From Beijerinckiaceae bacterium RH AL1 (lineage in GTDB: Bacteria > Pseudomonadota > Alphaproteobacteria > Rhizobiales > Beijerinckiaceae): a stretch of DNA of 64,000 bases. The stretch covers positions 2,604,597 through 2,668,596 of the forward strand of contig LR590083.2 in the NCBI GenBank assembly GCA_901457705.2, in the 5' to 3' direction. This document shows, piece by piece, positions 57,562-64,000 of the stretch. The notes below the pieces were generated by a model. The model made no database searches, was not told the DNA's origin, and saw only the letters and a list, made by a program, of their open reading frames with translations. Positions within the stretch are counted from its first letter, which is position 1. Each line of letters starts with the position of its first letter. The position numbers and the translations under genes are program-made.

Positions 57562-59154
57562 ATGCTCCGCTTCTCGACCTGGAAGATCGTTTCCATCCTC
57601 GGCATGATCGTCGTGGCGCTTCTCCTCGTCGTGCCAAGCATGCTGAGCCCGACGACGCGCGACGCGCTCGACGCGCACATGCCCTCCTGGGCCAAGCCGC
57701 GCACGCTGACCCTCGGCCTCGACCTGCAGGGCGGCTCGCACGTGCTGCTCCAGGTCGACGGCACCGACGTCGTGAAGACCATGGTCGGCACCTTGCGCGA
57801 CGACGTCCGCCGCATCCTACGCGAGGAGAAGGTCGCGACGACCGGCGGCATCGGCACCAAGCCGCGCGGCGTCGAGTTCCGCGTCTCCGACGCCGCCGAC
57901 CGCGCCAAGGTGCTGCCGAAGCTTCAGGCGCTGGCCAATCCCACCGCCTCGGTGTTCGGCTCGACCGGCCAGGCCGCCTACGCCGTCGCGAGCAACGGCG
58001 ACACGATCGACGTCGACATCACCGACGCCGGCGTCGCCGACAAGACGCGCCGCGCCGTCGAGCAGTCGATCGAGGTCATCCGCCGCCGCGTCGACGCGCT
58101 GGGCACCACCGAGCCGCTGATCGAGCGCGAGGGCAACGACCGCGTGCTCGTCGAGGTGCCGGGCCTGCAGGACCCCGAGAAGCTGAAGCAGATCCTCGGC
58201 ACCACCGCCAAGCTGACCTTCCAGCTCGTCGCCGAGCCCGGCGCCAACCCCGGCGATGTCGAGATGCTGGACGACGCCGAGCATCCCGGCCAGAAGGTGG
58301 CCGTCGAGAAGCGCATCATGGTCGAGGGCGGCGACCTCACCGACGCGCAGCCCGGCTTCGACCAGCAGACGCAGCAGCCGATCGTCAACTTCAAGTTCAA
58401 CATCCGCGGCGGCCAGCGCTTCGGCCAGGTGACGAGCGAGAACGTCGGACGCCCCTTCGCCATCGTGCTCGACGGCAAGGTGATCTCGGCGCCGCGCATC
58501 CTCGGCCCGATCATGGGCGGCTCCGGCCAGATCTCGGGCAACTTCACCGTCGAGCAGGCCAACAACCTGTCGATCCTGCTGCGCGCCGGCGCCTTGCCGG
58601 CCAAGCTCGTCATCGTCGAGGAGCGCACCGTCGGCCCCGGCCTCGGCCAGGATTCGATCAATGCCGGCGAGCGCGCGGCCTACGTCGGCGCGGCGCTGGT
58701 ATTCGCCTACATGCTCGTCACCTACGGCACGTTCGGCATCTTCGCCAACATCGCGCTGGCGGTGCACATCTCGTTCATCTTCGCGGGCCTGGTGCTGCTC
58801 GGCGCGACGCTCACCCTGCCCGGCATCGCCGGCATCGTCTTGACGATCGGCATGGCGGTCGATTCCAACGTGCTGATCTACGAGCGCATCCGCGAGGAGA
58901 ACCACGCCGGGCGCTCGATCATCCAGTCGCTCGACGCCGGCTTCAAGCGCGCCTTCGCGACCATCGTCGACTCCAACGTCACGATGTTCGTCGCCGCCGC
59001 GATCCTCTATTTCCTGGGTGCCGGACCGGTGCGCGGCTTCGCCGTGTCGATGGGCCTCGGCATTCTCACGTCCATCGTCACCGCCGTGACGATGACCCGC
59101 ATGATGATCGCGCTGTGGTACCGCTACCGCCGCCCGACCAAGCTGCCGATCTGA
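57562..59154 (+). CDS. secD: Protein translocase subunit SecD
   Basis: 530-residue inner-membrane protein that, with SecF and YajC, uses the proton gradient to complete protein export. One N-terminal helix, large periplasmic region (LGLDLQGGSHVLLQVD is the conserved start, VNFKFNIRGGQRFGQVT the P4/P1 part), then five C-terminal membrane helices (GMAVDSNVLIYERIREE). ATG at 57562, 72 bases after yajC. Confidence 0.96.
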   Translation: MLRFSTWKIVSILGMIVVALLLVVPSMLSPTTRDALDAHMPSWAKPRTLTLGLDLQGGSHVLLQVDGTDVVKTMVGTLRDDVRRILREEKVATTGGIGTKPRGVEFRVSDAADRAKVLPKLQALANPTASVFGSTGQAAYAVASNGDTIDVDITDAGVADKTRRAVEQSIEVIRRRVDALGTTEPLIEREGNDRVLVEVPGLQDPEKLKQILGTTAKLTFQLVAEPGANPGDVEMLDDAEHPGQKVAVEKRIMVEGGDLTDAQPGFDQQTQQPIVNFKFNIRGGQRFGQVTSENVGRPFAIVLDGKVISAPRILGPIMGGSGQISGNFTVEQANNLSILLRAGALPAKLVIVEERTVGPGLGQDSINAGERAAYVGAALVFAYMLVTYGTFGIFANIALAVHISFIFAGLVLLGATLTLPGIAGIVLTIGMAVDSNVLIYERIREENHAGRSIIQSLDAGFKRAFATIVDSNVTMFVAAAILYFLGAGPVRGFAVSMGLGILTSIVTAVTMTRMMIALWYRYRRPTKLPI

Positions 59155-59165
59155 AGGGCGCGCCG

Positions 59166-60134
59166 ATGAAGCTCCTCCGCCTCGCGCCGGAAAACACCAA
59201 GTTCGGCTTCATGCGCTTCCGGCGCATCAGCTATCCATTCTCCGCCGTCATGTCGATCGTGTCGGTGGTTTTGTTCCTGACCATCGGCATGAACTACGGC
59301 ATCGACTTTGCCGGCGGCACGCTGATCGAGGTGCAGGCGACGTCGGGCCACGCCGACCTCTCGCAGCTGCGCAAGGCGACGGAATCGATGAACGTCGGCC
59401 CCGTTGGGGTCCAGGGCCTCGGCACGCCGGCCGACGTCGCGATCCGCTTCGGCCTGCAGCCCGGCGGCGACGCGGCGCAAGAAGGCGCCGTCGAGCGCGT
59501 CACCAAGGCGATCGGCCCCGGCTACAAGATCCGCCAGACCGCCGTCGTCGGCCCGACCATCTCCGGCGAGCTCGTGCAGTCCGGCACGCTCGGCGTCGTC
59601 ATCTCAATCATCGCCGTGCTCTGCTACCTGTGGTTCCGCTTCGAGTGGCAGTTCGCCGTCGGCGCCATCATCGCGACGATGCACGACCTTCTGCTCACCG
59701 TCGGCTTCTTCTCGATCACCCAGCTCGAGTTCAATACGACCTCGATCGCGGCGATCCTCACCATCGTCGGCTACTCGCTCAACGAGACGGTTGTGGTGCT
59801 CGACCGCATCCGCGAGATGATGAAGAAGTACCGCAAGATCTCGACCAACGAGCTGATCGACATCTCGGTCAACGCGGTGCTGCCGCGCACGATCATGACG
59901 GCGACGACCGTGTTCCTCGCCTTGCTCTCGCTTGTCCTCTTCGGCGGCGACGTGATCCGCTCGTTCTCGCTCGCCATGATGTTCGGCATCTTCGTGGCGA
60001 CCTATTCGTCGATCTTCATCTGCTCGCCGATGCTGATCTACCTCGGCCTGCGCCACGAGGCGATGGGCGAGCCGGTGATCGCGCCCTCAGAGCCCGCGCC
60101 CGGCGCCCGCAGGCCGGCGAAGGCCTCGGTCTGA
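59166..60134 (+). CDS. secF: Protein translocase subunit SecF
   Basis: 322-residue partner of SecD, six membrane helices. Conserved GMNYGIDFAGGTLIEV, GPTISGELVQSG and the C-terminal GYSLNETVVVLDRIREMMKK. The start ATG at 59166 lies about 11 bases after the secD stop, so the genes are surely co-translated. The C-terminal tail is short and charged. Confidence 0.96.
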   Translation: MKLLRLAPENTKFGFMRFRRISYPFSAVMSIVSVVLFLTIGMNYGIDFAGGTLIEVQATSGHADLSQLRKATESMNVGPVGVQGLGTPADVAIRFGLQPGGDAAQEGAVERVTKAIGPGYKIRQTAVVGPTISGELVQSGTLGVVISIIAVLCYLWFRFEWQFAVGAIIATMHDLLLTVGFFSITQLEFNTTSIAAILTIVGYSLNETVVVLDRIREMMKKYRKISTNELIDISVNAVLPRTIMTATTVFLALLSLVLFGGDVIRSFSLAMMFGIFVATYSSIFICSPMLIYLGLRHEAMGEPVIAPSEPAPGARRPAKASV

Positions 60135-60136
60135 AG

Positions 60137-60517
60137 GTGGCCGATCGCGGCGACGGCGGCTTCCTGCCGGGCCGCCACGCGATCGACGGCTACGGCGCCG
60201 GCGGCTTCCAGTTCGCCGACATGTCGCATCGCGGCTCGATCCTCGCGCTGCCGTCCGGCATCTACGCCTGGGACGCCGCGACGCCGGACGACCTCACGCT
60301 CGAGGCCTTTTCGAAGGTGCTGGCGGAGAAGGCCGAGATCGAGCACCTGCTGATCGGCACCGGCGCCGCGATGCTGCCGCTCTTCGACCTGCGCGCGGCG
60401 CTGCGGGCAAAGGGCCTGCCCGCCGAGCCGATGGCGACGGGCGCTGCGGCGCGCACGTACTCGATCCTGTTGGGCGAGAAGCGCAAGGTCGCCGCAGCGC
60501 TGCTGGCGACAGCGTAG
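60137..60517 (+). CDS. Mth938-like domain protein
   Basis: 126 residues, the small Mth938-like (DUF498) fold found directly after secF in many alphaproteobacteria. Conserved segment EHLLIGTGAAMLPL and the N-terminal DGYGAGGFQF. The same fold occurs in the mitochondrial complex I assembly factor NDUFAF3. GTG start at 60137, two bases after the secF stop, hence coupled; an ATG at 60221 is less likely. Confidence 0.85.
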   Translation: MADRGDGGFLPGRHAIDGYGAGGFQFADMSHRGSILALPSGIYAWDAATPDDLTLEAFSKVLAEKAEIEHLLIGTGAAMLPLFDLRAALRAKGLPAEPMATGAAARTYSILLGEKRKVAAALLATA

Positions 60518-60603
60518 ATTGGACGATTTCTTCCCGGGCGCGGGCACATTCGGCTAGCTTGTGGCAACCGACCCACCTGGTCGAACCCGAGCAGGGGCAA
60601 TCC

Positions 60604-61125
60604 ATGAGACAAGTCGATTGGATCAGGTCCTACGGCGGCCCGCTTATCTGCATGGACAAAGGTCTAAAACGCGCTTGGGGCGGAATTGAACGCCTGACGG
60701 TCGAAACGAATACCGGCGCCGGAAACGATTACGAACGCGCATGTCGATGCAATCTGCTGCTGGGATCGATCTCTCTCGAAACGGGCGATGCTCTCGTCCT
60801 GGGCGACCATCCCCTTCAGACCTCATTCTGGCGAGCAGCCGACGACAGGCTGCATATCGTACGTATCCGGTGGGCTGAACCATGGACGGATATCGATAGT
60901 CTTTTGTCCGCGGCGAACATCTCCGCGCTTCCATCCGTCCAGGCCGACATTTTATTTACACTCAGCGGACCGGACATCGTCCTCTTCGATGCGGCGGAGG
61001 ATGGTAGAGACGACCATATCGCTCAGCGCCCAACCTCCGCCGGAGGGAGGTATGCGATCTCGACAAAGCTTTTCGAGCCGGACAATTCTACATCTCTTTA
61101 TATCAACGAGTTTAGAGCGATCTAG
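60604..61125 (+). CDS. Imm21-like immunity protein, copy 1
   Basis: 173 residues. The sequence DWIRSYGGPLICMD...WGGIERL...NDYERACRCN...LETGDALVLGDHPLQTSFW follows the pattern of immunity protein 21, which protects cells against toxins of contact-dependent or polymorphic toxin systems. No toxin gene is nearby. DNA is AT-richer than the flanking housekeeping genes. ATG at 60604 after AGGGG. A related gene follows in tandem. Confidence 0.75.
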   Translation: MRQVDWIRSYGGPLICMDKGLKRAWGGIERLTVETNTGAGNDYERACRCNLLLGSISLETGDALVLGDHPLQTSFWRAADDRLHIVRIRWAEPWTDIDSLLSAANISALPSVQADILFTLSGPDIVLFDAAEDGRDDHIAQRPTSAGGRYAISTKLFEPDNSTSLYINEFRAI

Positions 61126-61265
61126 ACGTCGCTTGGCGGGATCAAGGTCCGTCTCACCAAACTAGACCGTTTGCAGCAAACTTCGATGCGAAACAGCCTC
61201 GGGCTCGGCAGACAAGAGGTCATTTATGCAATGCATTTGATGTTGATTGCGCAGGAGATTGGACG

Positions 61266-61790
61266 ATGGACAAATTGAAGTGGGTCGCTTCATACGGCGG
61301 CCCTTTGATCGCCATGGACTTCAATTTGCAAGCCCAATGGGGCGGGATATTTCGTTTGACTGTAGAATTTCCCGGGGCGAAAAACGACTATGACCGGCCT
61401 CCAGAGCGATTGAAATACTCACAAACCATCGAGCTCGAGACAGGCCGAGCATTGATTTTCGGCGAGGGCCCACTGCACACCGCCTTCTGGCAATCTGCTG
61501 CAGGTACAATCTTCATTGTCCGAGCAATCTACTCCGAAGCGGACTGCGATACCGACGCGCTTCTTACAAAAATCGATCAGAGAATATTTGACGATCCCTG
61601 CGAGACTTTGAACTTCGATATTTTCACTGACACGTTGGTCGTCTTTGACTCGTCTGACGATGGCAGGCATGTCGACAAAGAAATGATCTCAACCAATATG
61701 AGGCCGGGCCACTACAGGATTAATACTGCCACATACGAACCGGATGAGTCTACTTTATTTTTGCTGCACAGATTCGACGAGATGAAATAA
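61266..61790 (+). CDS. Imm21-like immunity protein, copy 2
   Basis: 174 residues, a diverged paralogue of the preceding gene: KWVASYGGPLIAMD...WGGIFRL...NDYDR...LETGRALIFGEGPLHTAFW, with a shared later FDSSDDGRH block. AT-rich. ATG at 61266 with AGGAG upstream. Its 3' end overlaps the 3' end of rpe on the other strand by 36 bases. Confidence 0.75.
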   Translation: MDKLKWVASYGGPLIAMDFNLQAQWGGIFRLTVEFPGAKNDYDRPPERLKYSQTIELETGRALIFGEGPLHTAFWQSAAGTIFIVRAIYSEADCDTDALLTKIDQRIFDDPCETLNFDIFTDTLVVFDSSDDGRHVDKEMISTNMRPGHYRINTATYEPDESTLFLLHRFDEMK

Positions 61791-62513
61791 AGGGCGACGC
61801 TTCCGATAGGGCGCGACAGGCGACGGCCGGTCACACCATCTCCCTCGGGCGCTCAGCGCCGCCGTGCGGATCGCCTCGATGTTCTTCGCATACCCGGCAG
61901 GCCCGTCGCGGAACACCGCGTTGCCGGCGACGAGCCGCGTCGCGCCGGCGGCCACGACCTCGGGCGCGGTGTTCGCGTCGATGCCGCCGTCGACCTCGAT
62001 GGCGATGTCGCGGCCGGCGATCAGCGCCTTCACGGCGCGCACCTTCTCGGTGCAGGCGGGGATGTAGCTCTGGCCGCCGAAGCCGGGGTTCACGGTCATC
62101 ACGAGCACGATGTCGACGAGGTCGAGCACGTGCGCGACGGCCTCGACGGGCGTCGCCGGGTTGATGACGACGCCAGGCCCCTTGCCGAGCTTGCGGATCG
62201 TCTGCAGCGAGCGGTGCAGGTGCGGGCCGGCCTCGGCGTGGACGAGGATCGTGTCGGCGCCGGCCTCGGCGAAAGCCTCGAGGTAGGCGTCGACGGGGGC
62301 GATCATCAGATGGACGTCGAACGGCTTCTTGGTGTGCGCGCGCATCGCCTTCACGACGGGCGGCCCGAAGGTGATGTTCGGCACGAAGTGCCCGTCCATC
62401 ACGTCGAGATGCATGACGTCGGCGCCGGCCTTGTCGATGGCCTCGAGCTCGTCGGCAAGTCGCGCGAAATCGGCCGACAGGATCGAGGGCAGGATTTCGA
62501 TGTTACCCGGCAT
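61755..62513 (-). CDS. rpe: Ribulose-phosphate 3-epimerase with an atypical C-terminal tail
   Basis: Interconverts ribulose-5-phosphate and xylulose-5-phosphate. TIM barrel with ILPSILSADFARL, HLDVMDGHFVPN, MTVNPGFGGQ and EVDGGID, all catalytic residues in place. The family normally ends near residue 225, here at about IEAIRTAALSARG; the frame then runs on for about 30 residues (ending HLVESVQQK) into the Imm21 gene on the other strand. The tail is not part of the enzyme and suggests that the original 3' end was replaced when the AT-rich segment arrived. ATG at 62513, six bases after GGAGG. Confidence 0.95.
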   Translation of the reverse strand: MPGNIEILPSILSADFARLADELEAIDKAGADVMHLDVMDGHFVPNITFGPPVVKAMRAHTKKPFDVHLMIAPVDAYLEAFAEAGADTILVHAEAGPHLHRSLQTIRKLGKGPGVVINPATPVEAVAHVLDLVDIVLVMTVNPGFGGQSYIPACTEKVRAVKALIAGRDIAIEVDGGIDANTAPEVVAAGATRLVAGNAVFRDGPAGYAKNIEAIRTAALSARGRWCDRPSPVAPYRKRRPLFHLVESVQQK

Positions 62514-62577
62514 TGGTCGCCTCCACGGCGAGCGGGCTAGCATGCGGCGCCGCCGCGGTCGACAGGGTCGCGCCGGC

Positions 62578-63039
62578 TCAGGCCGGGCGCGGCATCACCA
62601 GAAGGCTCGACGTCGCGGAGGCCAGGAGGCGGCCCCGGCCGTCGAGCAGCTTCGCCTCCGCGAACGCGGCGCGGCGGCCGATGGAGGCGATGCGCCCCTC
62701 GGCGCGGACGCGGCCGGTCTCCTTGGTCATCGCCCTGTGGTAGGCGACCTTCAGCTCGAGCGTGGTGTAGGCCTGGTCGGCGGCAAGCCGCGAGTGGCAG
62801 GCGCAACCGCAGGCGGAATCGAGCAGCGTCGCGGCATAGCCGCCGTGCACCGTGCCGATCGGGTTGTAGGCGTGCGTGCCGGGCGTCGCCTCGAAGACGA
62901 CGAAGCCTTCCTCGACATGCACGAGATCGAAGTCGAGCGTGATGCCGATGCCGGGCCGCTTGCCGGAGGCCATCCACGCCTTGAGCTGCTCGAGCCCGGT
63001 GAGGCCCTCGCCCAGCTCGGCGATCAGGTTGTCGCTCAC
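62578..63039 (-). CDS. PaaI-family thioesterase
   Basis: 153-residue hotdog-fold protein. The block GTVHGGYAATLLDSACGCA contains the usual active-site aspartate and glycine-rich turn; VAYHRAMTKETG follows. Likely hydrolyses an acyl- or aryl-acyl-CoA. GTG at 63039 (VSDNLIAEL) is the best start. It lies 7 bases downstream of the M16 peptidase gene, so co-transcription is likely. Confidence 0.85.
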   Translation of the reverse strand: MSDNLIAELGEGLTGLEQLKAWMASGKRPGIGITLDFDLVHVEEGFVVFEATPGTHAYNPIGTVHGGYAATLLDSACGCACHSRLAADQAYTTLELKVAYHRAMTKETGRVRAEGRIASIGRRAAFAEAKLLDGRGRLLASATSSLLVMPRPA

Positions 63040-63046
63040 GCGGCGC

Positions 63047-64000
63047 TCAGAGCCCGACGGGCTTGCCGGCGACTGCGATGAGCAGGCTGCCGTCGCCGAG
63101 CAGGCGCTTGGCGGCCCGCGCGGCATCCTCGACGGTGACGGCGGCGATGCGCTCGTTGCGCGTGTCGAGACGCTCGACGCCGTAGCCGTCGAGCTGCAGC
63201 GAGACGAGATGGCCGGCGATCTTGCGCGAGGTGTCGAAGCGCAGCGCGTAAGAGCCGACGAGGTACATCTTCGCCTTCTCGAGCTCCTCCTCGCCGGTGC
63301 CGTCCTTGGCCATCAGGTCGATCTCGGCGCGGATCGTGTCGATCGCCTCGAGCGCGCGCTCGTTCTTGGTCGAGGTCGCGCCGACGAACATCGCGGCGTG
63401 CTCGAGGTCGGAGTTTTGCGAGTAGACGGAGTAGCAAAGGCCGCGCTTCTCGCGGACCTCCTTGTAGAGGCGCGAGGTGAAGCTGCCGGCGCCGAGGCAA
63501 TGATTGACGACCGTGCCCGCGTCGAAATCCGCATCGCCGCGCATAAAACCCTGGCGGCCGAAGCGGATCGTCGATTGCGGAACGTCGATCGTCGTCACGT
63601 GGCGCTCGCCGACGCCGGAGATCGTCACCGTCGGCACGGGCAGCAGCTCGGCCTTTGCCGGCAGCGGGCCGAACACGCGGTCGAGCTCGCGGCCCAGCGT
63701 CTCGGCGTCGATGGCGCCGACGACGGCCACGACGAGATTGTCGCGCGCCATGGTCTTCGTGCGCATCGCGACGAGGTCGTCGCGGGTGATCGTCGGCAGC
63801 ACGGCGAGGTCGCCGCGCACCGGGCGACCGTAGGGATGCTCGGGGTAGGAGTGGAGGCGGAAGAGCCGCGCCGCCGCCTGGTCGGGATCGTTCTGCTCGC
63901 GCCGCAGCGAGGCGGCGACCTGGCCGCGCACGCGCTCGACGGCCTCGGGCTCGAGCCGCGCCTCGGCGACGCTGTAGCCCAGAAGCTCGAAGGCGCGGGA
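63047..64000 (-). CDS. M16-family (insulinase-like) peptidase, N-terminal part beyond window
   Basis: C-terminal ~317 residues of a pitrilysin/processing-peptidase-like protein: SYPEHPYGRPVRGD, TMARDNLVVAVVGAID, LGAGSFTSRLYKEVREKRGLCYSV and a final domain ending LIAVAGKPVGL. In alphaproteobacteria two such genes often occur side by side, one with the zinc site HxxEH and one without; that region is outside the window, so catalytic competence is open. The frame continues past the right edge. Confidence 0.88.
   Translation of the reverse strand, partial: SRAFELLGYSVAEARLEPEAVERVRGQVAASLRREQNDPDQAAARLFRLHSYPEHPYGRPVRGDLAVLPTITRDDLVAMRTKTMARDNLVVAVVGAIDAETLGRELDRVFGPLPAKAELLPVPTVTISGVGERHVTTIDVPQSTIRFGRQGFMRGDADFDAGTVVNHCLGAGSFTSRLYKEVREKRGLCYSVYSQNSDLEHAAMFVGATSTKNERALEAIDTIRAEIDLMAKDGTGEEELEKAKMYLVGSYALRFDTSRKIAGHLVSLQLDGYGVERLDTRNERIAAVTVEDAARAAKRLLGDGSLLIAVAGKPVGL

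Overview
This 64 kb window is high-GC, densely packed chromosomal DNA from an alphaproteobacterium, most likely of the order Rhizobiales/Hyphomicrobiales. The signs are a giant coiled-coil protein resembling the growth-pole proteins of that order, the gene order DUF815 ATPase - yajC - secD - secF - Mth938-like protein, a SahR-type regulator beside metF and metH, a thioredoxin-reductase-like ferredoxin reductase beside a 2Fe-2S ferredoxin, and abundant short palindromic repeats of the kind common in rhizobia. There is no phage, rRNA operon, tRNA or CRISPR array. The only clear RNA gene is rnpB (40699-41094, minus).

Layout. 1-8.5 kb: 3'-truncated Orn/Lys/Arg decarboxylase, an Mla-type lipid ABC transporter (mlaE-F-D), an enolase-superfamily epimerase, an LpxH-like phosphoesterase and a coupled glycosyltransferase. 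8.5-20 kb: formate-THF ligase, a methyltransferase and a dienelactone hydrolase, an unrecognised secreted protein with one haem motif divergent from a frameshifted GAF-Fis regulator, thrS, then a GIY-YIG nuclease gene set between long hairpin repeats. 20-32.4 kb: a sorbosone-dehydrogenase-like lipoprotein and an exopolysaccharide locus arranged around a divergent promoter region at 28.3-28.7 kb (tandem hydrolase, Wzz/pseudo-tyrosine-kinase, acyltransferase and GH16 on one side; two glycosyltransferases and a polymerase/ligase on the other). 32.4-42.6 kb: ferredoxin reductase and ferredoxin, Hpt protein, the roughly 1,820-residue growth-pole-like protein, VapBC, rnpB, a lipoprotein, an amidase and a Gly/Trp/Arg/Tyr repeat protein. 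42.6-49.3 kb: the methionine/one-carbon block metH, metF, sahR with its operator, and a decayed HigBA module. 49.3-57 kb: purB, a squalene/phytoene-synthase-family protein, a DUF559 nuclease gene enclosed by inverted palindromes, sthA, a LysR/epimerase pair and the DUF815 ATPase. 57-64 kb: yajC-secD-secF-Mth938, two tandem Imm21-like immunity genes in AT-richer DNA, rpe, a PaaI thioesterase and a right-truncated M16 peptidase.

The one-carbon genes fit together: fhs makes 10-formyl-THF, metF makes 5-methyl-THF, metH uses it to methylate homocysteine, and a SahR-like regulator with a perfect palindromic operator is placed to control this.

Three things stand out. First, two unrelated small nuclease genes (GIY-YIG and DUF559) are each fitted almost exactly between copies of two different palindromic repeats, which looks like nuclease-associated repeat dispersal. 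Second, several genes carry what looks like a one-base loss (GAF-Fis regulator, DUF2231 gene, growth-pole protein, possibly sahR/metF), so consensus sequence error must be excluded. Third, small AT-richer islets hold orphan genes, including the tandem Imm21 pair that overlaps the end of rpe.
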